From Evernia prunastri (Eukaryota; Ascomycota; Lecanoromycetes; Lecanorales; Parmeliaceae), in the NCBI GenBank assembly GCA_003184365.1, contig NKYR01000096.1, positions 100,042 through 164,041 on the forward strand: 64,000 bases of DNA, in the 5' to 3' direction. This document shows, in pieces, positions 32,734-43,771 of this stretch (within the stretch, counting starts at the first letter, position 1; every line of letters starts with the position of its first letter). The translations under genes and the position numbers were made by a program. Below the pieces are notes generated by a model. That model worked only from the letters and a program-made list of their open reading frames with translations. It was not told where the DNA came from and did not search any database.

Positions 32734-33990
32734 ATGTCTTCTCCCAAAGTCGCCATCATCGGCGCAGGTCCCGCCGGCAGCACCCTCGCCCGCCTCCTCA
32801 TACGCGCCTCCATACCTGTTACCATCTTCGAGGGCGAGTCCTCCATGTCCGTCCGCGAGCAAGGGGGAACGCTAGATCTCCATACAAACACGGGACTGAA
32901 GGCTTTGAGAGAAGCCGGCCTCTACGACGAATACGCTCCATACGCTCGCTACGACGGCGAAGCGCTCAATATCGCAGATAAAAACCTCGTCAGCGTGATC
33001 AAGGTGGGGGGTAGTACAGAGGCTTCGAGTCGGGGAAGACCAGAAATCGATCGAGCTCGGCTCCGTCAGATCCTGGTGAATTCGTTGCCTGAGGGAACAA
33101 TACGGTGGAACTGTCGTCTACGGAGCGTGGATGTGGATGACCTAAAGCTACATTTTGATCACGGAGTGGAATCTGGTTTCGATCTTCTCGTTGGCGCAGA
33201 TGGTGCCTGGAGCAAAGTAAGGCCCGTTCTCACAGATGTGAAACCATCCTTCGTCGGGCTTAGTGGATACGACCTCTTTGTCCACGACGCTGAAAAGAAA
33301 CACCCAGACCTCTACAAGCTTGTTAATCGTGGCTCTCTTTTCGTATATTCTGATTGCAAGGGTTTGACTGCCCAGCAGAGAGGAGATGGCACAATCATTG
33401 TCGCAGCGTACGGCAAGAGGGAGGAGGATTGGAAAGAGACATGCGGCTACAATCTGTACGCTGCGAGCGAGGTGAAGAAGGCAATCCGAGAAGAGTTCAA
33501 AGATTGGGCAGAACCATTGGTGGCGCTCACTCAGGTGGCAGACGAAAGCGATTTCACCGCTCGCTCCCTATACATATTGCCTCCTGGGCATCGATGGAAG
33601 CACAGAGCAAAGGCGACCCTAATCGGAGATGCAGCGCATCTGATGACTCCACATGCGGGCGAGGGAGTCAATGTTGCGATGGAAGACGCTTTGAACCTCG
33701 CGCATGCCATCATTCGAAGCGCAGAAAGTGACGACATCATCAGCGCACTTGATAGGGAGGTCAGCGTATTCGAAGACGAAATGATGACGAGGGCGAGAAA
33801 AGTGCAAAATCATTCGTTGGCTAATACTAGGGACATGCACTTCAACCCTGGAGCGCCCCACGCGGTGGTAGATAATTGGGTGAGGCGGGCAATGGCCCAG
33901 CAGCTGGGATGGGTGGTCGAAATTGTGCTTCCGCTCTGGTTTGTGGGAATAGTCAGACGGGGCTTTAACTGGTGGTATAGAGTCAACTAG
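32734..33990 (+). CDS. FAD-dependent aromatic-ring monooxygenase (TetX / salicylate hydroxylase-like)
   Basis: This intronless gene of 418 residues encodes a flavoprotein of the group A monooxygenases, which hydroxylate aromatic or polyketide-type substrates with NAD(P)H and O2. The N-terminal Rossmann motif is VAIIGAGPAGSTLARLL. A conserved EQGGTLDLHTNTGLKAL region follows. RPEIDRARLRQIL is the substrate/FAD loop, and DLLVGADGAWSKVR is the DG motif. GDAAHLMTPHAGEGVNVAMEDA is the GD motif binding FAD ribose. All key motifs are intact. The C-terminus is hydrophobic (WVVEIVLPLWFVGIVRRG) and may form one membrane segment. It resembles TetX-like fungal enzymes. Substrate is unknown. Confidence 0.92.
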   Translation: MSSPKVAIIGAGPAGSTLARLLIRASIPVTIFEGESSMSVREQGGTLDLHTNTGLKALREAGLYDEYAPYARYDGEALNIADKNLVSVIKVGGSTEASSRGRPEIDRARLRQILVNSLPEGTIRWNCRLRSVDVDDLKLHFDHGVESGFDLLVGADGAWSKVRPVLTDVKPSFVGLSGYDLFVHDAEKKHPDLYKLVNRGSLFVYSDCKGLTAQQRGDGTIIVAAYGKREEDWKETCGYNLYAASEVKKAIREEFKDWAEPLVALTQVADESDFTARSLYILPPGHRWKHRAKATLIGDAAHLMTPHAGEGVNVAMEDALNLAHAIIRSAESDDIISALDREVSVFEDEMMTRARKVQNHSLANTRDMHFNPGAPHAVVDNWVRRAMAQQLGWVVEIVLPLWFVGIVRRGFNWWYRVN

Positions 33991-34291
33991 AACTGGTGAG
34001 AAGTACGTATGCAATGGATTCATGAAAAAGTTTCTGAGGTTGCATGTTGTCAAAGTGCACGTCGCCGACTTGCTCTTACTGGGCAGTGCTTCTCATCTGT
34101 ATGAAGAATCAAGATTGACCTATTCTGATATCTGCTTTCAAAATACTCAAAAAAACTCCATAACAGACAGCACGAAAGTACACAACCTATTGATCTAGCA
34201 TAGCAGCTTGATTTTTGCGCCGATCCCTACGTCTGATCCTTCGATCCTGTCTAAGGAGCGCCGACCGACTTTCAAAGACTAGATCACCATC
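33991..34291. other. Short spacer between convergent genes
   Basis: About 300 bp. It contains the two 3' untranslated regions and nothing else recognised. Confidence 0.5.
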
Positions 34292-34804
34292 TCACAGCTC
34301 CTCGCGTGATTCCGCGATTTCTGGATCCGCAACGACCTTTTGGTTTACCGCAACCTTTCCTCCATGCACCGCCCCAGCGAAGGGGCCTGTCTTCAGCGAT
34401 ACCGGCTCTGCAAATTCCCAAGCTATCTGAATCCTGCCTACACTGGGATGGGCCAACTTGTTGAACGCGCCGGGGCTGAGGTCGAGATCGTAGTGTCCGT
34501 GACATCCGGGACATGTGTCGACGAGGGCCACGGTGACGGTAGTTGACGGGTTTGCCTTGCTCCAGACCTTGACTTTATGGCCGCAGAGTGGGTTGTTGTT
34601 GGGATTACCAGGATTGTAGGCTTGCATTGAAACAGCGGCCAAGGCGGCGACATGGTCGGTATCTTGGTATAGCTTGCCGCATGAGCCGAGGCCAACGCTT
34701 GGGGAGTAGAATGTGCCGTCGCCTGTGTATACCGAGTTGGCTTGGGTTGTAAGCGAGAAGATGGATAGGATAGCCCAGGTCAAAAGGGAGGAGTAGCAAG
34801 TCAT
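34292..34804 (-). CDS. Secreted RlpA/expansin-like double-psi beta-barrel protein
   Basis: This single-exon protein of 170 residues starts with a signal peptide (about 1-22, hydrophobic core LLTWAILSIFSL, cleavage likely after TQA). The barrel begins YTGDGTFYSPSVGLGSCGK, the GxxTFY start of barwin/RlpA folds. CGHKVKVWSK and VALVDTCPGCHGHYDLDLSP follow. The latter holds the DxCPxC and HxDLS elements with the conserved Asp. The protein ends with GRIQIAWEF then a short tail with a second TM-free extension. Cys residues at CGK, LCGH and TCPGC suit disulphides. Such small secreted barrels loosen or bind cell walls, and many are expressed during plant infection. Confidence 0.88.
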   Translation of the reverse strand: MTCYSSLLTWAILSIFSLTTQANSVYTGDGTFYSPSVGLGSCGKLYQDTDHVAALAAVSMQAYNPGNPNNNPLCGHKVKVWSKANPSTTVTVALVDTCPGCHGHYDLDLSPGAFNKLAHPSVGRIQIAWEFAEPVSLKTGPFAGAVHGGKVAVNQKVVADPEIAESREEL

Positions 34805-35598
34805 AGTTGTTCTTGAATGGTTGGCAATTGCGAACTAGGAGGTGGTGTGGATTGTGGAATTCAGTGATCGATATTGTGTGGGTTTGATCACTTCTGTTGG
34901 GTTCATGATGGTCTTAAGTATTCTCACGTCAATTGATGGATGGGAATCTGACAAAGGCGAAGTAGGTAGGCAGGGCTAAATTTGGGGCAGGATCTGGAGT
35001 TGACGACCGCAGCTGCGCTAACAGGATCTCCTGAAACACACCAAAATCCTTCGACATATAAGATGAAGAGGCTAAGACGATTAAATAAGTGAAGCGGCGA
35101 ACGATACCTATACTTATCCAAGAGGGCACGCAAATGAGTCGGGCTCGCTGGATCTGTGGAAGACAGTAAGGATCCTGTTGCTGTTTACGGTACTGATACC
35201 AACATCTGCATTAGCTACATTGCCGCTATGCAAGAACATTGTTTACCACCGTAACACCATTCACGTTATGCATTGCGCTTGATAGAAGCGATAAATATGA
35301 GCCTACTCTCCTTCCCCTCTCCTAATCATCTCTTCCCCCTTCTCTCTCTTGATCTCGAGTAATTGACCTTTTCTACGGGACGCTCGGCTAAATGACGTAG
35401 CCAGCAAACATAAATAAGAATCTTTTCCTCCACCATGTCCACACGCTCTTATCAATTACACGATCACCTTCTTCTTCACCGGTCTCTCAGTGTTTTCGGA
35501 AAGCGCAAAGTTCTGGCCGTTCCGCCTCCTACGAATAGCCGCTCTCTTCGCCATACACCTAGACAAGCAATACAGCTCGCTCTCTGACATCCATCGCC
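34805..35598. other. Intergenic between divergent genes
   Basis: Promoter region of the RlpA-like and phosphatidylserine decarboxylase genes. A CT-rich stretch (about 35300-35360) precedes the latter. No gene is recognised. Confidence 0.5.
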
Positions 35599-37058
35599 AT
35601 GGCGTCAAAGTCGAACTCCATTCCCAAGGAGCATCAGATGCACAGGTGAATGATGATATGTGGCGCTGCCGGAGGGTCTGGGCGACTGACCGAGTTCTAG
35701 AACCGGCGGCTGGCTACCAGAAGACCACCGTATTCAAAAACAGTGGCTCGAGAAAGTCGCCAAGCACGTCGACAAAAATCCCAAGGATTTGAACTCGGTG
35801 CTCCGCGAATTCAAAGACATGATCGAGAAAGATACTAGATTGTACTTACTCTTTTCCTCTATGTTCGAACAACTTCCCAGCAAGAAACCCTATTCTCAGG
35901 ATCCTGAGGGGCACAAGGAAGTCCGTGATGTTGACCATATGCTGTTGGTGTTGAACCATATCATGACGACAGCACCAGCATGGAGTGAGCATGCTCATGG
36001 TGTAGGGGTGGTAGGATTGCCCATAAATGCTCTATTCGACAGGCCTATGTCTACGCCTAGCGGCTTTGGTGTCTTCCTGGACCCAAAAGTCAATGCAATG
36101 CTAAAGAAGATGCTCAACTTCTGGGGTTCTTTTCTCACGAGTCCAGACTCAGCTTATGTGCTTGGCACGGACGCTCATGGCTGGTTTGGACCTACAGGTA
36201 GCAAGGACTTGACCACTGTTGCGAATGAAGCCTCCGAATCGGACCTCTCTTTTGAGAAGCTCTTCGTTTGCGACCCGACTGCAAAGAACCATGGCTACAA
36301 GTCTTGGGACCACTTTTTCACTCGCGAATTCAGGTTCCATGAAGGCGTTCGCCCCGTCGCTGCACCAGACCACCCGGAGATCATAGTTAATTCCTGCGAA
36401 TCTACACCATACAACGTCGCACATGACGTCAAAGCGCGGGATAAGTTCTGGGTGAAGGGCCAGCCATACTCTGTCCAAGACATGCTAGCACAAGATGTTC
36501 TTGCTGAAGATTTCGTCGGTGGCACTATCTATCAAGCCTTCTTGAGTGCCCTCAGCTATCATCGCTGGCATAGTCCAGTTGCTGGCAGAATTGTCAAGGC
36601 GTATGTCAAAGATGGTACATACTATTCAGAACCGCTTTTTGAGACGCTTGCAGACCCTCACGGTGCAAACCATGGCGGGGAGGGCACTGGACAGGGCTAT
36701 ATCACTGCTACGGCTACAAGGGCGATGATCTTCATTGAGGCAGATAACAAGGACATTGGGTTGATGTGTGTGCTGCTGGTGGGTATGGTGGAAGTCTCGA
36801 CGAATGAGATCACGGTCAAAGAGGGGAAACAGGTGGAGAAAGGCGAGCAGCTTGGGATGGCAAGTAGTGTGTCCTCTAAGTTTGCTGGACTGAAGGGCTA
36901 ATTTGGCGGATTTTGTGCAGTTCCATTTTGGTGGCTCGACACATTGCTTGCTGTTCCGAAAGGGAGTGGATGTTCAAGGCTTTCCGCAGCCAGGGAGGAA
37001 GACCAATGTTCCGGTGAGGAGTGAGCTTGCGGTGGTGCGGCCTGGGAACAGAAGTTGA
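35599..37058 (+). CDS. Phosphatidylserine decarboxylase family proenzyme
   Basis: This enzyme converts phosphatidylserine to phosphatidylethanolamine after self-cleavage that makes a pyruvoyl group. Three exons fit: 35599-35645, 35701-36859 and 36921-37058, about 447 residues. The N-terminus reads GGWLPEDHRIQKQWLEK, and an N-terminal PSDC-associated domain follows up to about residue 170. The catalytic domain has SWDHFFTREFR, EIIVNSCEST, then YHRWHSPVAGRIVKAYV, and MVEVSTNEITV. The last exon supplies FHFGGSTHCLLF, which contains the Gly-Ser-Thr self-cleavage site. Intron 2 (36860-36920) starts GCAAGT, so it is a GC-AG intron; a GT-only predictor would end the protein at 36901 and lose the active site. 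The soluble subfamily is often found in variable fungal loci. Confidence 0.9.
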
Positions 37059-38135
37059 GGTTGTCGCCGATTAATGAGTCTGGAAGACCTGTTGAGAAGT
37101 CGAATATGGCGGAGAAGATATCGCCCTTAAGCTTTCATTCGCTGAAAGACACAATACTGCTAGTGCTTCAGGCCACCTATACGGTAAATATTGGAGTACT
37201 CTTGCTGCGGGCCCTTCGAACGAACTTGCGATCTGAAGCTACATAAATTAGCCTACCTTTTCAATGCCTCCCTTCGTCTATTGAGTAGGCCCATCAATTG
37301 AAGCTTTGCCTTGTCGAGTCGGTAGGAGGACTATGGACGATTCTGGTTATGCACTTGGCCGTGTATTTGCTCAAGGATCGTTGAGAGCAAAGTTCTCTCT
37401 CCATTGGGACCTGCACTGAACCCAGTCACAGACATTAAAAAGACCACAGCTACGGACAATTGTTTGGGGTATTGAAGGATGAGTCACCTTTTTCGCAGTG
37501 GTTCGCTTAAAAGTGTACAGACTGGTGGTTTTACTACTAAGCATCGGTATGAAGCACTATGAGGTGCGGCAAGATGGGAGGATGGAGATGGAGCCAGCAA
37601 CGGTGTACGATGTTGTGTGTTGGTAAGAGTATAAAGATTTGGCAATATTGTTACGAAACCCCTGGCCCAAACAAGAACTTTTCAGGTTAGGTATCACAGC
37701 TAAGGCTCTCACTGCTAGGTTCGGTCTAACGCCGAGCTTAGCTGAGCAATTCTGAATGGTGGTAGTGAGCAATTCCTTTTCAATGTTTACTTTCTTTAAA
37801 AAATTTGGCGCCCCAGAGAGTTGCGTCTGCCATCTTTGAGGTCGTTATGTCATCCGCACACGAGAACTCTGAGCAAGTGTTGCGCTGAGTTGGAAAATTT
37901 GAAGACGAAGCTCGCTCCACCAGGACGGAGGACATTGGTTGAGGTACTGAGCTAGCCGTTGGAAAAGGAAGATACAAAGAAAGCCTTTGATAGCATTAAG
38001 ATACTTGAGCCCGCGAGGGACCTAGTTGTTGCACCGGATTAGAGACAAGGATCTGTCGTCGCTTGCAACAGGTCCAAATTCTGAAAGTCAGATGACTTCC
38101 CTACTGACGTCTCCATTAGGATCTCAATCCTGGCG
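37059..38135. other. Intergenic, about 1.1 kb
   Basis: No coding sequence is supported. The stretch ends at the target-site copy TGGCG of the solo LTR. Confidence 0.45.
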
Positions 38136-38267
38136 TGTTGGAATTTGGCTATGTAGGATTGATTGTTGATTCTAGGGAGTGGTGTGAAGGCTACTTGTAG
38201 GCCTGGGAAGCATGCTAATTTGCCAGATGAGGGGTGTCAACACAGAAGTGCTGCATCACTTCCAACA
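38136..38267 (+). mobile_element. Solo LTR, 132 bp, copy 1
   Basis: The element starts TGTTGGAA and ends TTCCAACA, an exact inverted pair, and is flanked on both sides by TGGCG, a perfect 5-bp target-site duplication. No internal retrotransposon sequence remains, so this is a solo LTR of a very small LTR element or a TRIM-like element. A second, mutated copy of the same length is at 50421. Confidence 0.8.
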
Positions 38268-38389
38268 TGGCGATTGAAGACATCAAGCGAAACTTGCGGA
38301 TGCCTTTCTCCTCAATGACGCTGGTACATCTGAGCGTGTGCGCGCGCAAAGTGAAAGGGTTCCAAGACTAAAATTTGATAGACACTCAC

Positions 38390-40180
38390 CAGCAAGACGA
38401 TATGAAGTGGCTTCGCGCGACAGACCCAGCTCCAAAGTATATAAAGGCATTGGAAGACAGGCAAGCCGGAACTGGTACTTGGTTCACTAACAACAATGTG
38501 TTTAGCACCTGGGCAAAGGAGTACAATTCTCGTCTCTAGCTCCATGCCTGACTGCGGCAAAATAATACCCTGCGCCGCCGTCATTGAAAGCGTTCTCGAA
38601 CTTCGTGAGATTACGGTCGAAGGGTCGATTGCCGTAGGATATTTCCACTTCGAATTCAACGATACGGTGAAGCAACGCGGCGGCATGATGCTACAGTCGC
38701 TAATCGCCCAAGTATCGCTGTAATACCCTGAAGCCCACAAGCCATTGGATACGCTACAATTGGTCTGTGGCAGCGATGCGTCGCAAGCATCTTTGCCCAT
38801 GCTGTTGGACACTCTCCGGTAAACTTCTTGGACCTTGACTAACCTTTCTTTCATCATTGACGCATTAGATGAATGCAAGCAAAGGGGCGGGCTAGTAACA
38901 CTAGCTGAGGGAATGGCTGGGTGGGGGTTTTTCGGTCTTCACGTGCTAGTCACGAGCCGCAGAGAGAAGTATATGGAGATTGCACTGTCCCCAATCCTTA
39001 GTGAAGAGCAGAAAGTCTGCATACAAAGCGTGGAAGTCACAGACGACATTCGTGCTTACGTCCAGAGTCGGTCTGCACAGATCGCAAATTCAAACAATGG
39101 CTGAAATCGAAACTGCTTTGCTGGAGAAGGCTGGCGGGATGTAAGTTTCCGTCATGATTTGATCTTCCTCGCCAGGCCTGTTTGTGAGGTTCCAATGGAT
39201 TAAGTCCCAGCTCGATGCGCTAGAGGATTGTGTATATCTGTCTGATGTTCGCGAAACTTTGCAATCTCTGCCGAGAGATCTAGACATCATTTACGCCCGG
39301 ACATTGCAAAATATCGAGGACGGCGGCTGAGGTGAACTTGTCTTCAGATTAGTTTTACGAACCCTGTCACTACCAAATTCTGGCAAAGGTGCCCTCTCAT
39401 TAGTCACGCGGCTTCAAAATGACCTTGACTGTGCAAGATGCAGGGAAGGTAAAGTCATTCCTCTGTTGTTTGATTTCCGCCTGAGCGAAGGGTTTTCCCT
39501 ACCTATTTGGCTCCATCTCTGTCATCGGGATCTTGAAGAGCTGGTCAATGCTCCATGGCAAATGAATGCCTTTATTTTGTGCTTTATCGCTCGACGTTCT
39601 GGAAAACACGAGATGTTTCAACTTGAACGGTGCAGATTTCAATTCACGGATACGAACAGATGGCTGGATCCCTTCAAAGACGGTATCCTCAAACAGAGCG
39701 CGTGAGCAAACTGGAGTAGTACAGTTGCTCCTCACACACGGGGCTGAGGTCAATGCCCAGGATAGATTGTATAACACCGCGCTCGTCCTAGCTGCTAAGA
39801 ATGGCCATGTGCAAACAGTGCAGACACTACTTGAGCATGGTGCCAAGATAGATGCAAAGAGCTATGAAGGCTTCAAAGCTCTTGCTATAGCTTCAGTAAA
39901 AGGTTATGCCAATATCGTGCATTCACTGCTGAATAAAGGAGCCTCCACGGACTATGCCGAGGGCGTGAAAGCGCTAGTTTCAGCCTCATATCGTGGACAT
40001 CTTGAGATCTCGCAGATGCTTCTAACAAGAGGAGTTGATGTTGATGCCGACGTTGATCAGGGCCCTTTTAGACTCAATGCTAAGGAGAATGTACATAATG
40101 CCGCTCTGTTAATTACAAGCCTTAGATGGTACTGGCGGCGGCAATATCCCGAAACTGCTCTCGGAACATGGTGCTGATGT
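38390..40180 (+). pseudogene. NACHT-ankyrin (NLR-like STAND) pseudogene
   Basis: This is the broken remains of a fungal NLR-like protein used in non-self recognition. In order: a linker KWLRATDPAPKYIKALEDR with GTGTWF (from about 38400); a decayed P-loop region where only CGK of the usual GxxGxGK is left (about 38550); VGYFHFEFNDTVKQRGGMML; the Walker B segment FIIDALDEC (about 38850); LVTSRREKYMEIAL; a helical post-NACHT part, DLDIIYARTLQNIED (about 39280); then at least four ankyrin repeats (about 39700-40080; TALVLAAKNGHVQTVQTLL is one). Many stops and frame changes separate these, for example TAG after EYNSRL and TGA after NIEDGG. It lies about 120 bp after a solo LTR. Confidence 0.85.
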
Positions 40181-40380
40181 CAACACTCGATCAACAGTCA
40201 TAGGAAGACAATCCTTGCGCTAGAGCATGCGTTGAGCTGTGGTGATAACCTCTTAGTTGAGTTTCCAATTGAGGATGTTGCTGATCCAGAGTCTGTGGAT
40301 GCTTGACAACTTGACTCGGAAGCAAAGACGCGTTATGAGGGACTGATTCCTGTAGCCAAGAACTAGAGCTAGTCACTGGT

Positions 40381-41974
40381 CAGGCAGGGGTAACCAGGCA
40401 AGGATGCGTAGCGTCTACATCGTCGTTCTAAATGCTTCGTAATGCTCTTTTCCAGCCACTCTCGAATGACGACTTCGATCACTACCTTTATATGACTGTA
40501 GCTTTCTGTGGCAAACATGCATTGCTATTTATTTCCCCTGAAATAGTCGATGGCTGGCACCTCGATCTCTAGACTCACAAATCAAGTCGTCGTCAGCCCC
40601 GCCAATATACCTGCAATATCATGAAAGTCTGCACCGTCGTCTCTGTATCGACAAATAACGTCGCAAAACGCTCCGTCCAACCCAGTCCCGTCATCTGCAG
40701 AAACTGTGACTAAAATTTGCATACATAACGAGATCCATTTCTTTACAATCCAGACGCAAGTAGCATGGCGTTCGGGGAAGAATGATGTGCTTAACTAATG
40801 AGAGGGCTGAAAGAAACCTTCAATGTCTCAGTCTGCCATATATAAGTTCTCGAGTTGAGGCCGCATTGTAGAAAGTCATCCCTAATCTTTTCTGCTCATC
40901 CTAAGCCATCTATTTGCTTTTTGCTAAGATCCGAAAAACTTTGGAAAAGAAAAGAAAAGCGTTTCTGAGGGAAAGGGTAGGTACTTGTCAGCGTGTACGC
41001 TTATTTACCTAGTGCCTTCCATGTATCTTTCCCTAGTCCAGTAGCTTCCATGCACATTCCATCATCGTCATTCGTGATTAATACACCTACTATCCATGTA
41101 GCTACTGAATTCTTGCCGCCATCAGCCAGAACATGACTAATGGGCCTTTGGCTGGATTACTAAACACTATCTACCACCACTCCTGTACCCCGCTGAGAGG
41201 AGTCGTTGTCATAGAATAGACGCAACCTCTTACGGTTTGTTCCTCCGGTGGGAGGGAACCATGACGTTGTTCTCTGTGCGTAAAAACACGCCTCCCGTAC
41301 TAGGTGAGGGGTTCAGGCTTGGGTACGACAGAGACCATGGCTCACAGGGACGTGTGAAGTTAGACCTCCAAGGTACAGCCAAGCGAATCAGAGCTGAAAG
41401 GTGTTTCTAATCTCTAGTTTTCTGGACTAATGAGTTTCTTGACCGACTCTTAGTAACAGCGAGCATTTGAAGATGTCGACATCTAATTCATTGGATGTAC
41501 CATTATCGGGGGGGGGCCCATGATTCCGCGGGTTGATTCTTCGGCTAGACCTGAAGCAATGAATATGCAAGATGGCATTCTAAGGGATATGGAACCCGAG
41601 GCCGTTGTGTTGTGAAGTGTTCTAGAAAGGTGGTAGACACTAGGAAGTACCTCATGGCGATTTATTCTCCGTGGAGCTTCTGTAATCTAAGTGCGCGGAT
41701 TACGTCTTAGACTAATTTAGCCCCAGAGAGTGTGTATCACATGCCATGCAAGAAATTGTACAAGGCTCGGCGACTGATGCGACTCCTATCTCCTTACGAC
41801 ATCTCGCATTCTTAAAACACGCTGACAATGCTAGGCTTCAATGCTAGGCTTCAGTGCTAGGCTAATGCATGCAGTATCTCGCCAAGCACGCATTTGATAC
41901 CGCTTCTTTCCATCGTACAGTCTGCCACATGCGATATACTTCCGATCCGATACTTCCCTGCTAATTCCCCTCTT
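40381..41974. other. Intergenic, 1.6 kb
   Basis: No recognisable coding sequence. A run of nine G occurs near 41509. A short near-duplicate ATGCTAGGCTTCA appears twice near 41827-41853. Confidence 0.45.
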
Positions 41975-43771
41975 TCAGCTACTGCAGCTCGCGCTCCCGC
42001 CACCATTACTCAACCCAACCACCTGATAGTTCATATTGTACATGCCTGACGGGCAACCGGAGGAGACGCATTGCCCGTTCGTAGCAGTCATGACGACCGA
42101 CCCCACCGAATTTAACAACTCCAGCATCTGAGCCCCTGCTTGCACTCCAGTCGGCGATCCAAAATTTAAGCCCGGATTTACGCTCACGGTCGAGATCACA
42201 TTACCGTTGCTCGTAAGGCGTACCTTCATCCCGGATGATCCGGAGGGTAGGACAACGGCCCAGGTGAGCGAATCAGTGCCCGTGGACCAGCCATCGGGTT
42301 GCGTCGCGCCGGAGCAGTCAGCGTCTTGCAGAATCGTCTTGTACCACATTGATCCAATTGCCGTTGCTCCGGACGGAGGTGCCATGCTGCCGCCGTTTTT
42401 GTATGCCTTGATGAATGACTGGACGAGGGGTTGCCAGGCGGTGTGGGGAAAGTCGGCTTGCGGGGTGCAATACATGACCGATGAGTCGGATGATTCGGAC
42501 CATACATTGCCAATGTAATGGCTCTCGGGGCCATCATTCTGGACACTGTGTCAGCTGTTTCTTGCGAGTGGGGTGGGTCCCTGGGGATATGTTTTACCCA
42601 GGTAATGATTTCAACGAATTCAAGCTGAGATGCCATACTAAGGATGTTGTTCATGCGAACGGGTAGATTAAGCGCGCCTTGGCGGTAGAGATTGGCACCG
42701 TACTGATTCCATATCAGCCAGCTTCAATTTCACAGTCCCTATCTCGGGCGTGCCTTACAGCATCCTTGTATTGAAGAGAGCTCAAACCTTGGGTTTCCCT
42801 TTTAGCGAAAGCTCGTAGTAGGAATAAATCTACTCACCGACCATGTAGTCCTTTTTGTTTGACTGTGCGCCGTCGATGACCGGCATGTCGGGAGACATGC
42901 TGCCAGCGTCAGAACTACTCCCATCCCCCACAACCGGCCACGCTGACTCCCAGCTGAAGACCCCGTCGATTGTGTCTCCCCATGTAGACCACCACTGATT
43001 TGATGTAAGTTTGAGAGTCACGGAAACGGCTAATCTGGGAAGACCAACATCGGAACCTGAGTCATAGTAGCCAGAGGTGTCATCGAACATCGGAAGGAAG
43101 TACATCTTATTATCAAAGGACGCTTTCCACGCTTGGAGTGTATCAGCACTCGTAGTAGCTATCACCTAGGATGAGGAGACATACTGTTCCATGTACTGCT
43201 ATCGAATCCGCCAGCGGTCCAGGTCGATACCATGGGCTGGCCGTTGGGGCCTAGGTAGGCTGCCGCGTTGCCAATGTATGTCTGAAGGATACTTTGGTAG
43301 GCGTCCGGCTGAAGGCCCATGAGTTCATGTTAAAAATAGTTCATACACTGGTGCCAACGGTTTGGAGAAGCTAACCGCTTTACCTGACGCGGAGAGGTCC
43401 ATGCTGACAAAGAGCCCGAAGTCTTTGCCGTACGCATAGTCGTACAAGTACTCAAGTGTCGTGGAAACGTAAGATTGAGTTGGATCGCCAATATTGAGTG
43501 CGAATCCATCGAGTCTAAAAGGTGGCTGTCAGTTCTTTGCTATGTAACCTTGGTGAATGATTGGCTCACCCAGTGGCTATGGCGTCGTCGATGTCTTGTT
43601 GTGCATGGTCTTGTGTTACGGTGCCAACCTTTTCGACTAAGGTGAGCTTTGTAATATACTGGGGAACCAAGTTGTGAATACCATGTAATGCGCGAAAACT
43701 GCCTTGGCTTGGACTCTACCCAAAAAGTGCAGCAGTATCGCCGTTGCGGAAAGGATGTTGGAGAGATGCAT
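41975..43771 (-). CDS. GH71 alpha-1,3-glucanase (mutanase), secreted
   Basis: GH71 enzymes hydrolyse alpha-1,3-glucan of fungal cell walls. The signal peptide MHLSNILSATAILLHFLGRV leads to KAVFAHYM; after an intron the frame continues VGTVTQDHAQQDIDDAIATG and then LDGFALNIGD, the family start. FGLFVSMDLSASG follows, with the Asp typical of the family, then PNGQPMVSTWTAGGFDSSTW and WWSTWGDTIDGVFSWESAWP. LEFVEIITWNDGPESHYIG contains the conserved WNDxxES. The C-terminal region is about 165 residues long, Ser/Gly-rich, and ends in a Cys-containing tail. Exon 1 is 43771-43682 and exon 2 is 43628-43570; at least four further exons follow. All family blocks are present, so the gene appears intact. 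It may act in wall remodelling or attack on other fungi. Confidence 0.9.
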
